This document shows, piece after piece, positions 1-7,928 of a stretch of DNA of 64,000 nucleotides. The first letter of the stretch is position 1, and every line of letters begins with the position of its first letter. The position numbers and the translations under genes are program-made. Below the pieces are notes generated by a model, which was not told where the DNA came from, made no database searches, and saw only the letters and a program-made list of their open reading frames with translations. This DNA comes from Inia geoffrensis (lineage: Eukaryota; Chordata; Mammalia; Artiodactyla; Iniidae), in the NCBI GenBank assembly GCA_036417435.1, contig JAZAQT010000697.1, positions 115,822-179,821 on the forward strand, given 5' to 3'.

Positions 1-159
1 CTTTTCTTTATTATTATTATTGTTATTTTTTTTGGCGGTACGCGGGCCTCTCAGCCTTGCAGCCTCTCCCGTTGCGGAGCACAGGCTCCGGACGTGCAGG
101 CCCAGCGGCCGTGGCTCACGGGCCCAGCCGCTCCGCGGCATGTGGGGTCCTCCCGGACC

Positions 160-172
160 GGGGCACGAACCC
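160..172 (-). promoter_or_regulatory. SINE pol III B box
   Basis: The minus strand reads GGGTTCGTGCCCC, the B-box form usual in this SINE family. It contains the core GGTTCG and lies about 31 bp downstream of the A box, a normal tRNA-like spacing. The same sequence occurs in all 17 copies. Copy 15 has a substitution 2 bp outside it, at 52876. Confidence 0.65.
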
Positions 173-203
173 ACGTCCCCTGCCTCGGCAGGCGCACTCT
201 CAA

Positions 204-214
204 CCACGGCGCCA
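204..214 (-). promoter_or_regulatory. SINE pol III A box (degenerate)
   Basis: The minus strand reads TGGCGCCGTGG. The usual tRNA-like A box in this SINE family, from memory, is TGGCGCAGTGG, so one A is replaced by C. The change is present in every unit. Promoter activity is not shown by sequence alone. Confidence 0.6.
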
Positions 215-227
215 CCAGGGAAGGCCC

Positions 228-236
228 GCCCTCTTT
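228..236 (+). repeat. Right target-site duplication of the SINE
   Basis: GCCCTCTTT follows the SINE 5' end directly. The same 9 bases precede the A-rich tail of the next unit's SINE at 3759-3767. This direct repeat marks the insertion as a retrotransposition event. Confidence 0.85.
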
Positions 237-402
237 ATAATTCTTTTTCGATGACCTACCCCCAGATGTTTCTTGAGGGCAGGTGTTTCCTTCTTTCCAA
301 GCCCGTAGGCCTTGCGAATATTAAATGCCCATCAGCACAGGTTTTAAAGTTGTTGTTATGGAAAACGGCCACAAGATGGCAACATTTCTTCATGCCCCAC
401 TC
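237..402 (+). repeat. Non-L1 segment a1, right part
   Basis: This stretch, together with 3701-3758 of the unit on the other side of the SINE, is a diverged duplicate of segment a2 (1345-1591). The clearest match is a perfect 17-base identity, 342-358 against 1507-1523, flanked by similar sequence in the same order (AGGCCTTG, GGCCACAAG, GGCA). The SINE split this copy. The similarity stops near 402, where T-rich L1 3' end sequence begins. I do not recognise the family it comes from. Confidence 0.75.
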
Positions 403-767
403 TTTTGTTTTGCTCTTCTTTTTTTCTTTTAACTTAACGTATATTTTATATTGTAGTGATGTTGATGTCCAATGTTGTATTTATTTTAGACGCATGGGAA
501 CTTGATTCAGTTATATGTAGTCTTATATGTATTACACTTTGGGTTCTCTTCCCATGTAAGTTATAAGACTGTGTTCAGTAGAGTTCCCTGTGCTCTTCAG
601 TAGGTTCTTGTTGAGTACGTCTTTGATATATTCTAGTGTGTATCTCTTAATGTCAGCCTCCTAATTTATCACTTGTCTGTAACTTTCCCTGTTGATAACC
701 ATAAGTTTGCTCTCTAAGTCTGTGAGTCTGTTTCTGTTTTGTAAATTAGTTCATGCGTATGAATTTA

Positions 768-1328
768 TAGATTCCACCTGTAAGTGATATCTACTGGTAT
801 TTGTCTTTCTCTCTCTGACTCGCTTCACTTAGTATGATCTCTGTCCATCATTGTTGCAGCAGATGGCGTTAGTTCCTTCCCTTTTGTGGCTGCGTAGTAT
901 TCCACTGTGCATGTGTGCTACGTATTCTCCATTTTCCTGTGGATGAACGTGTCGTGTGATTCTGTGTCTTGGCTGTTGTCAGCAGTGCTGCCCTGAGAAA
1001 CAGGGGTGCCCGTGGCATTTCAAACTAGGATTGTCTTTGGAGCTAAGTCCAGGAGTGGGATTGCTGGATCACATGGTAACACTATGTTTAGTCTTTTGAG
1101 GAACCTCCCTACTCTTCTCCATAGTGGCTGCACCAAGTTACATCCCCACCAACAGCAGAGGATGATTCCATTTTCCCCAAGGCCTCTCCAGCATTTATTC
1201 TTCGGAGAATTTTTTTTTTTTTTTTTTTTGAGCTTGGCCATTCTGACAGTTGTGAGGTGATATCCCATTGTAGTTTTGATTTGCATTTCTTTGATAATGA
1301 AAGATGTTGAGTGCCTTTCCACGTGCCC
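768..1328 (-). pseudogene. L1 ORF2 C-terminal remnant in fragment 1
   Basis: The remnant covers only the extreme C-terminus of the L1 ORF2 protein, downstream of the endonuclease and reverse transcriptase domains. An uninterrupted piece of 100 codons lies at 1020-1322. Its Cys-rich motif is degraded: the first cysteine of the usual WRGCGEKGTLLHCWWEC pattern is leucine here, and the poly-T tract translates as a lysine run. The frame is broken by stops further on. It cannot encode a functional protein. Confidence 0.85.
1210..1229 (+). repeat. Homopolymer tract 1 (T20 in copy 1)
   Basis: Lengths by copy: 20, 20, 18, 17, 18, 17, 18, 18, 19, 19, 19, 16 in copies 1-12. Copies 13-17 all have T6, a G, then T15. 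It is one of three tracts that account for all unit-length differences. Confidence 0.95.
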
Positions 1329-1344
1329 TTTTTTTTTTTTTTTT
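1329..1344 (+). repeat. Homopolymer tract 2 (T16 in copy 1), L1/a2 junction
   Basis: The tract separates L1 fragment 1 from segment a2. Copies 1, 2, 9, 12, 13, 14, 15 and 16 have pure T (16, 16, 21, 21, 17, 20, 17, 20). Copies 3-8, 10, 11 and 17 have T, G, then 19, 18, 19, 18, 19, 17, 18, 19 and 19 T. The equivalent junction after L1 fragment 3 is only T6 (3695-3700), which supports common ancestry of the two junctions. Confidence 0.93.
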
Positions 1345-1591
1345 AACTATACAGAGTGAGTAAAATTTACCTCTCGAAATTCCCTTCCTGAAAATCGGCC
1401 GAGTTTTGAATTATTTTCTGATGATTTACCCCAGGGCGTTTATTGGGGACAGGTGTCATTTACAGCCCCACAGGCCTTGTGAGGATTAAGTGCCACCCAG
1501 CGCCCATTTTAAAGTTGTTGTTACGGGAAATGGCCACAAGGCGGCAGCACGTCTTCTTCAAGCCCAGCTCTGGTTACTTGGCAACCAGAGC
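1345..1591 (+). repeat. Non-L1 segment a2
   Basis: This is the second copy of the non-L1 segment found on either side of the SINE. It keeps the order seen in a1: a CTCTCGAAATT-like stretch, GAATTATTTTC, AGGCCTTGTG, the 17-base identity at 1507-1523, then GGCCACAAG. Unlike a1 it has no SINE. It ends in a 9-bp inverted repeat at 1567-1591, close to where the similarity to a1 is lost. Its origin is unrecognised. Confidence 0.75.
1567..1591. other. Perfect inverted repeat, 9-bp stem, 7-nt loop
   Basis: GCTCTGGTT (1567-1575) and AACCAGAGC (1583-1591) are perfect reverse complements around the loop ACTTGGC. It lies at the a2/u boundary. Copies 13 and 15 have A to G at the base equivalent to 1584 (46769 and 54305), which breaks one stem pair. 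Confidence 0.8.
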
Positions 1592-2104
1592 CTGAGGGAA
1601 AGTCCCGTTCCTGGGTCGTCAGAGTGGAATGTGCCCTAAGAAACACCCAAGGCTTGTGTCTCACGACTTCTTCCCCCTTCCCCTTTACCGCCCACCCGCC
1701 ATGCCCTGACACATCCCAACTCCTGCAACACCACTCTGCTGAGGTGCTGTCATCCTTAGGTGGGGCGACCCTGAGGAGGGAGGCTGGAGGTGGGAACCCC
1801 ACCACCAGGAGATGGAGCGCCCAGGGGAATTTTCAAAGCTCTTCCAGCCCAGAGGCTCCACCATCCTTTGGGTGCCCTAGGCTTGGTTTCTGTGTAGGGG
1901 GGCCAGCAGGGAGCTGGAGACGGTGGGCCCATGCAGAGGGGAACGGGCACTCCAGGTCCAAGGCGGGGGTGCTTACTGGCTGGCACTTCCTTCTCAGTTT
2001 CCTCCTTCCCGCGGCAGTGTAGCTTTGGGACCCCAACCTGCTCCGGCTCCAGGGATGTGACAGCAGCCTGGGTCACAGAGGCCTGAGGAGATGGATGGGG
2101 AATT
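1592..2104 (+). repeat. GC-rich block u, origin unknown
   Basis: About 513 bp of GC-rich sequence, absent from the other half of the unit and without similarity to the L1 or SINE parts. It contains a 132-codon plus-strand frame (1624-2022) and overlapping minus-strand frames (1521-1805, 1756-2076). None has a recognisable domain, and overlapping open frames on both strands are expected in GC-rich DNA. A short inverted repeat, GGTGGG/CCCACC, is at 1789-1803. Of the substitutions I noted between copies, this block holds only 1899 (copy 1) and 47134 (copy 13). It could be the flank of the original L1 insertion or an old unidentified repeat. Confidence 0.7.
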
Positions 2105-2191
2105 TGTTTTCTTTTCTTTTTTTAATTTTTTATTTTTTACTGGAGTATAGGTGATTTCCCATGTTGCTGGGTTGTTTTGGGGTTGTTGTTG

Positions 2192-2204
2192 TTTTTTTTT
2201 TTTT
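2192..2204 (+). repeat. Homopolymer tract 3 (T13 in copy 1)
   Basis: T13 in most copies and T14 in copies 10, 11, 13 and 15. The T14 state always occurs with a nearby G to T change at the base equivalent to 2179, so these two sites form one haplotype. Confidence 0.9.
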
Positions 2205-2484
2205 CCTAGCTGGACAGCAACTTGATTCACTTATACATGGACGTGTACGTATTCTTTTACCAGTTCTCTTCCCAAGTAGGTTATTAAAGTGTCGCGTAGG
2301 ATTCCTTGTGCTACACCCTGGGTCCTCGTTGATTATTTTATAAATAGTAGTGTGCATGTGTTAATCTCAACCTGCTAATTTCACCCCGCCCCCAACGCTT
2401 CCCTTTTCCTAAGCCGGAGTTTCCTTTCTAAGTCTGTGAGGCTGTTTCTGTTTTGTAAAGAAGTTCATGTGTATCCATTTTTAG

Positions 2485-3472
2485 ATTCCACCTGTAAGTG
2501 ATATGGTATGATATTTGTGTTTCCCTGTCTCCCTTACTTCACTTTGTATGATCATCTCTACCTCCTTCCCCACGGCTGGAAATGCCATGATTTCATCCTT
2601 ATTCGTGGCTGAGTAATATTCCGCCGTGTCCCTCGACCCCATCTTCCTTATCCATGCGTCTGTCCTTATATGCTTAGCTTGCTTCCATGTCTTGGCTACT
2701 GTGCAGGGTGCCGTGATCGTTGGCGTTCACGTGTCTTTTAAAATTTTGGTTCCCTCGAGATCTTCCCCCAGGGCTGAGACTGCTGGGTCACATGGTAGTT
2801 CTGTGTTTCACTTTTTGAAGGAGCCTCCGTACTGTTCTCCCTAGTGGATGTATCGATTTCCATTCCCACCGAGAGTGTAGGAGGGTTCTCTTTTCTCCAC
2901 ACCCTCTCCAGCGTTTCTTGTTGTAGGTGTTTTGATGATGGCCCTTCTGACCTGTGAGAGGTGATAGATAGCTCACGGAAGTTTTGATTTGCATTTCTCT
3001 CATAATTAGGGATGCTGAGCATCGTTTCATGTGCTTGATGGCCATCGGTATGTCTTCTTTGGAGAGACGTCCATTGAGATCTTCTGCCTATTTTCGATCG
3101 GTTTTTTTGTTCTTTTGATATTGATCTGCAGGAGCTGTTTGTACGTTTTGGAGATTAACTCCTTGCGGGCACCTTCGTTTGCAAATATTTGTTCCCATTC
3201 TGAGGGTTGTCTCTTTGTTTTGTTTAAGGGTTTCCTTTGCTGTGCAAACGCTTTTAAGTTATATTAGGTCCCATTTGTTTATTGTTGTTTTCCTGTTCAT
3301 GACTCTTAAGAGATGGATCAGAAAAGAACGTGCTGAGATTTATGTCAGAGCGTGTTCTCCCTGTATTCTCCTCATGTGCGTTAGAGTACCTGTCCTTACG
3401 TTTAGATCTCTCATCGATTTGGACTTTATTCTTGTGTAAGGTGTTAGAGAGCGTTCCACTTTCATTCTTGTT
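2485..3472 (-). pseudogene. L1 ORF2 C-terminal remnant in fragment 2
   Basis: The translation in broken frames matches the C-terminal region of L1 ORF2, with [20 protein letters not shown] and RWRGCGEK in a piece of 85 open codons (2788-3045). The Cys-rich motif has lost two of its residues: HC became HS and EC became EW. There are stops and frameshifts between the open pieces, and neither the endonuclease nor the reverse transcriptase catalytic domain is present. Confidence 0.85.
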
Positions 3473-3694
3473 TTAAATTTTTAAGGAACCTCCATAGTGT
3501 TCTCCATAGTGGCTGTATCAATTTACATTCCCACCAGCAGTGCAAGAAGGTTCCCCTTTCTCCACACCCTCTCCAGCGTTTCTTGTCTGTAGACTTTTCG
3601 ACGGTGGCCATTCTTTCTGGTGTGAGGGCATATGTCCTTGTAGTTTTGATTGGCGTTTCTCTACTATTTAGCGACGTTGACATCTTTTCGAGTG
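3473..3694 (-). mobile_element. L1 fragment 3 (short ORF2 piece)
   Basis: About 220 bp of minus-strand L1 ORF2 repeating the region already present in fragment 2 (from about 2813) and fragment 1 (from about 1097). The Cys-rich motif is intact here, GCGERGTFLHCWWEC, in an 87-codon frame at 3462-3725. It is therefore a separately derived copy and not a recent duplicate of fragment 2. It ends at the same L1 position as fragment 1, and is followed by T6 and then segment a1. Confidence 0.88.
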
Positions 3695-3700
3695 TTTTTT

Positions 3701-3758
3701 GTAAACCGGGAGAGCCACATGTCATGTATACCTCTTGAAATTGGCTTCTTAGACGTCT
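3701..3758 (+). repeat. Non-L1 segment a1, left part
   Basis: This continues, after the SINE, into positions equivalent to 237-402. It aligns with the first part of a2 through a TACCTCT-TGAAATT stretch (TACCTCTCGAAATT in a2). The SINE entered at its right end, duplicating GCCCTCTTT (3759-3767). Confidence 0.72.
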
Positions 3759-3767
3759 GCCCTCTTT

Positions 3768-3990
3768 TCTTTATTATTATTATTGTTATTTTTTTTGGCG
3801 GTACGCGGGCCTCTCAGCCTTGCAGCCTCTCCCGTTGCGGAGCACAGGCTCCGGACGTGCAGGCCCAGCGGCCGTGGCTCACGGGCCCAGCCGCTCCGCG
3901 GCATGTGGGGTCCTCCCGGACCGGGGCACGAACCCACGTCCCCTGCCTCGGCAGGCGCACTCTCAACCACGGCGCCACCAGGGAAGGCCC
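3768..3990 (-). mobile_element. CHR-type SINE, copy 2
   Basis: First copy with both target-site duplications visible: GCCCTCTTT at 3759-3767 and 3991-3999. Confidence 0.9.
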
Positions 3991-4165
3991 GCCCTCTTTA
4001 TAATTCTTTTTCGATGACCTACCCCCAGATGTTTCTTGAGGGCAGGTGTTTCCTTCTTTCCAAGCCCGTAGGCCTTGCGAATATTAAATGCCCATCAGCA
4101 CAGGTTTTAAAGTTGTTGTTATGGAAAACGGCCACAAGATGGCAACATTTCTTCATGCCCCACTC

Positions 4166-5091
4166 TTTTGTTTTGCTCTTCTTTTTTTCTTTTAACTTAA
4201 CGTATATTTTATATTGTAGTGATGTTGATGTCCAATGTTGTATTTATTTTAGACGCATGGGAACTTGATTCAGTTATATGTAGTCTTATATGTATTACAC
4301 TTTGGGTTCTCTTCCCATGTAAGTTATAAGACTGTGTTCAGTAGAGTTCCCTGTGCTCTTCAGTAGGTTCTTGTTGAGTACGTCTTTGATATATTCTAGT
4401 GTGTATCTCTTAATGTCAGCCTCCTAATTTATCACTTGTCTGTAACTTTCCCTGTTGATAACCATAAGTTTGCTCTCTAAGTCTGTGAGTCTGTTTCTGT
4501 TTTGTAAATTAGTTCATGCGTATGAATTTATAGATTCCACCTGTAAGTGATATCTACTGGTATTTGTCTTTCTCTCTCTGACTCGCTTCACTTAGTATGA
4601 TCTCTGTCCATCATTGTTGCAGCAGATGGCGTTAGTTCCTTCCCTTTTGTGGCTGCGTAGTATTCCACTGTGCATGTGTGCTACGTATTCTCCATTTTCC
4701 TGTGGATGAACGTGTCGTGTGATTCTGTGTCTTGGCTGTTGTCAGCAGTGCTGCCCTGAGAAACAGGGGTGCCCGTGGCATTTCAAACTAGGATTGTCTT
4801 TGGAGCTAAGTCCAGGAGTGGGATTGCTGGATCACATGGTAACACTATGTTTAGTCTTTTGAGGAACCTCCCTACTCTTCTCCATAGTGGCTGCACCAAG
4901 TTACATCCCCACCAACAGCAGAGGATGATTCCATTTTCCCCAAGGCCTCTCCAGCATTTATTCTTCGGAGAATTTTTTTTTTTTTTTTTTTTGAGCTTGG
5001 CCATTCTGACAGTTGTGAGGTGATATCCCATTGTAGTTTTGATTTGCATTTCTTTGATAATGAAAGATGTTGAGTGCCTTTCCACGTGCCC
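4166..5091 (-). mobile_element. L1 fragment 1, copy 2
   Basis: Same extent as in copy 1, with internal T20 and followed by T16. Confidence 0.9.
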
Positions 5092-5867
5092 TTTTTTTTT
5101 TTTTTTTAACTATACAGAGTGAGTAAAATTTACCTCTCGAAATTCCCTTCCTGAAAATCGGCCGAGTTTTGAATTATTTTCTGATGATTTACCCCAGGGC
5201 GTTTATTGGGGACAGGTGTCATTTACAGCCCCACAGGCCTTGTGAGGATTAAGTGCCACCCAGCGCCCATTTTAAAGTTGTTGTTACGGGAAATGGCCAC
5301 AAGGCGGCAGCACGTCTTCTTCAAGCCCAGCTCTGGTTACTTGGCAACCAGAGCCTGAGGGAAAGTCCCGTTCCTGGGTCGTCAGAGTGGAATGTGCCCT
5401 AAGAAACACCCAAGGCTTGTGTCTCACGACTTCTTCCCCCTTCCCCTTTACCGCCCACCCGCCATGCCCTGACACATCCCAACTCCTGCAACACCACTCT
5501 GCTGAGGTGCTGTCATCCTTAGGTGGGGCGACCCTGAGGAGGGAGGCTGGAGGTGGGAACCCCACCACCAGGAGATGGAGCGCCCAGGGGAATTTTCAAA
5601 GCTCTTCCAGCCCAGAGGCTCCACCATCCTTTGGGTGCCCTAGGCTTGGTTTCTGTGTAGGAGGGCCAGCAGGGAGCTGGAGACGGTGGGCCCATGCAGA
5701 GGGGAACGGGCACTCCAGGTCCAAGGCGGGGGTGCTTACTGGCTGGCACTTCCTTCTCAGTTTCCTCCTTCCCGCGGCAGTGTAGCTTTGGGACCCCAAC
5801 CTGCTCCGGCTCCAGGGATGTGACAGCAGCCTGGGTCACAGAGGCCTGAGGAGATGGATGGGGAATT

Positions 5868-7457
5868 TGTTTTCTTTTCTTTTTTTAATTTTTTATTTTT
5901 TACTGGAGTATAGGTGATTTCCCATGTTGCTGGGTTGTTTTGGGGTTGTTGTTGTTTTTTTTTTTTTCCTAGCTGGACAGCAACTTGATTCACTTATACA
6001 TGGACGTGTACGTATTCTTTTACCAGTTCTCTTCCCAAGTAGGTTATTAAAGTGTCGCGTAGGATTCCTTGTGCTACACCCTGGGTCCTCGTTGATTATT
6101 TTATAAATAGTAGTGTGCATGTGTTAATCTCAACCTGCTAATTTCACCCCGCCCCCAACGCTTCCCTTTTCCTAAGCCGGAGTTTCCTTTCTAAGTCTGT
6201 GAGGCTGTTTCTGTTTTGTAAAGAAGTTCATGTGTATCCATTTTTAGATTCCACCTGTAAGTGATATGGTATGATATTTGTGTTTCCCTGTCTCCCTTAC
6301 TTCACTTTGTATGATCATCTCTACCTCCTTCCCCACGGCTGGAAATGCCATGATTTCATCCTTATTCGTGGCTGAGTAATATTCCGCCGTGTCCCTCGAC
6401 CCCATCTTCCTTATCCATGCGTCTGTCCTTATATGCTTAGCTTGCTTCCATGTCTTGGCTACTGTGCAGGGTGCCGTGATCGTTGGCGTTCACGTGTCTT
6501 TTAAAATTTTGGTTCCCTCGAGATCTTCCCCCAGGGCTGAGACTGCTGGGTCACATGGTAGTTCTGTGTTTCACTTTTTGAAGGAGCCTCCGTACTGTTC
6601 TCCCTAGTGGATGTATCGATTTCCATTCCCACCGAGAGTGTAGGAGGGTTCTCTTTTCTCCACACCCTCTCCAGCGTTTCTTGTTGTAGGTGTTTTGATG
6701 ATGGCCCTTCTGACCTGTGAGAGGTGATAGATAGCTCACGGAAGTTTTGATTTGCATTTCTCTCATAATTAGGGATGCTGAGCATCGTTTCATGTGCTTG
6801 ATGGCCATCGGTATGTCTTCTTTGGAGAGACGTCCATTGAGATCTTCTGCCTATTTTCGATCGGTTTTTTTGTTCTTTTGATATTGATCTGCAGGAGCTG
6901 TTTGTACGTTTTGGAGATTAACTCCTTGCGGGCACCTTCGTTTGCAAATATTTGTTCCCATTCTGAGGGTTGTCTCTTTGTTTTGTTTAAGGGTTTCCTT
7001 TGCTGTGCAAACGCTTTTAAGTTATATTAGGTCCCATTTGTTTATTGTTGTTTTCCTGTTCATGACTCTTAAGAGATGGATCAGAAAAGAACGTGCTGAG
7101 ATTTATGTCAGAGCGTGTTCTCCCTGTATTCTCCTCATGTGCGTTAGAGTACCTGTCCTTACGTTTAGATCTCTCATCGATTTGGACTTTATTCTTGTGT
7201 AAGGTGTTAGAGAGCGTTCCACTTTCATTCTTGTTTTAAATTTTTAAGGAACCTCCATAGTGTTCTCCATAGTGGCTGTATCAATTTACATTCCCACCAG
7301 CAGTGCAAGAAGGTTCCCCTTTCTCCACACCCTCTCCAGCGTTTCTTGTCTGTAGACTTTTCGACGGTGGCCATTCTTTCTGGTGTGAGGGCATATGTCC
7401 TTGTAGTTTTGATTGGCGTTTCTCTACTATTTAGCGACGTTGACATCTTTTCGAGTG
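5868..7457 (-). mobile_element. L1 fragments 2 and 3, copy 2
   Basis: The internal junction between the two L1 pieces is near 7235. The diagnostic site at 7260 is G. Confidence 0.9.
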
Positions 7458-7530
7458 TTTTTTGTAAACCGGGAGAGCCACATGTCATGTATACCTCTTG
7501 AAATTGGCTTCTTAGACGTCTGCCCTCTTT

Positions 7531-7753
7531 TCTTTATTATTATTATTGTTATTTTTTTTGGCGGTACGCGGGCCTCTCAGCCTTGCAGCCTCTCCCGTTG
7601 CGGAGCACAGGCTCCGGACGTGCAGGCCCAGCGGCCGTGGCTCACGGGCCCAGCCGCTCCGCGGCATGTGGGGTCCTCCCGGACCGGGGCACGAACCCAC
7701 GTCCCCTGCCTCGGCAGGCGCACTCTCAACCACGGCGCCACCAGGGAAGGCCC
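7531..7753 (-). mobile_element. CHR-type SINE, copy 3
   Basis: Target-site duplications at 7522-7530 and 7754-7762. Confidence 0.9.
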
Positions 7754-7928
7754 GCCCTCTTTATAATTCTTTTTCGATGACCTACCCCCAGATGTTTCTT
7801 GAGGGCAGGTGTTTCCTTCTTTCCAAGCCCGTAGGCCTTGCGAATATTAAATGCCCATCAGCACAGGTTTTAAAGTTGTTGTTATGGAAAACGGCCACAA
7901 GATGGCAACATTTCTTCATGCCCCACTC

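Larger units (their letters stand above)
5..227 (-). mobile_element. CHR-type tRNA-derived SINE, copy 1
   Basis: Read on the minus strand, the element starts at 227 with GGGCCTTCCCTGGTGGCGCC, carries pol III promoter-like A and B boxes, has a GC-rich tRNA-unrelated body ending near 34, and ends in an A-rich tail with TAA repeats (33-5). The length of about 223 bp and the body sequence match the tRNA(Glu)-derived CHR SINE family of cetaceans as I remember it. The right-hand target-site duplication GCCCTCTTT is at 228-236; only the last 4 bases of the left one are in the window. The SINE sits in the same place in every unit, so one insertion preceded amplification. A frame of 161 codons crossing it (20-505) is not a gene. 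Confidence 0.9.
403..1328 (-). mobile_element. L1 fragment 1 (3' end, 5'-truncated)
   Basis: On the minus strand this is the end of a LINE-1: about 560 bp of ORF2 C-terminus (1328 to about 768), the 3' UTR, and a decayed A-rich tail (about 440-403). Diagnostic ORF2 pieces in the minus-strand translation are STSFIIKEMQIKTTMGYHL and CWWGCNLVQPLW. The order of 3' UTR and ORF2 matches cetartiodactyl L1. The element is truncated about 900 bp from its 3' end and is followed directly by a T16 tract at 1329-1344. An internal T20 tract at 1210-1229 replaces part of the ORF2 frame. Confidence 0.9.
2105..3472 (-). mobile_element. L1 fragment 2 (3' end, longest piece)
   Basis: Minus-strand L1 3' end: T-rich tail region (2105-2140), 3' UTR (to about 2485), then about 985 bp of ORF2. 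It covers the same L1 region as fragment 1 up to about 3033, then continues about 440 bp further into ORF2. A T13 tract at 2192-2204 interrupts the 3' UTR. The 5' side ends near 3472, where the sequence jumps back to an L1 position already passed at about 2813. Confidence 0.9.
1..3763 (+). repeat. Satellite unit, copy 1 (3,763 bp)
   Basis: Reference copy for this annotation. Homopolymer tracts are T20 at 1210-1229, T16 at 1329-1344 and T13 at 2192-2204. It shares A at 1449 with copy 2 only (G in copies 3-17) and has a private G at 1899 (A elsewhere). It has G at 3497, the minority state shared with copies 2, 4 and 7. Confidence 0.97.
3764..7526 (+). repeat. Satellite unit, copy 2 (3,763 bp)
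   Basis: Tracts T20/T16/T13, as in copy 1. It shares A at 5212 with copy 1 and has G at 7260, as copy 1 does at 3497. Non-L1 block a2+u is at 5108-5867. Copies 1 and 2 are the closest pair at the left end of the window. Confidence 0.97.

Noticed and set aside
5..227. A functional tRNA gene
   Set aside because: The tRNA-like head lacks a complete cloverleaf. It continues into a SINE body with an A-rich tail and target-site duplications.
232..241. TATA-like TTTATAA next to the SINE as a promoter
   Set aside because: It is formed by chance at the end of the target-site duplication, with no other core promoter element or downstream gene.
302..318. Possible CENP-B box (CCCGTAGGCCTTGCGAA)
   Set aside because: The CCCG and CGAA ends are present, but the spacing is 2 bp too long for the reverse-complement CENP-B core and the central T is missing. 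The other CGGG sites I checked also lack the required spacing.
20..505. 161-codon plus-strand frame repeated in every unit
   Set aside because: It starts in the SINE tail and runs antisense through the SINE and segment a1. It has no domain and recurs only because the unit recurs.
1624..2022. 132-codon frame in the GC-rich block as a possible gene
   Set aside because: It overlaps long open frames on the other strand and has no recognisable domain. Conservation between copies reflects homogenisation and not selection on protein.
2192..2204. Poly-T tracts as pol III terminators with a function
   Set aside because: They lie on the plus strand, while the SINE promoter reads the minus strand, where these tracts are poly-A. 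They are better explained as expanded homopolymers.
3462..3725. 87-codon minus-strand frame with an intact Cys-rich motif as an active L1 protein
   Set aside because: Only the extreme C-terminus of ORF2 is present. There is no endonuclease or reverse transcriptase domain, no ORF1 and no L1 promoter.
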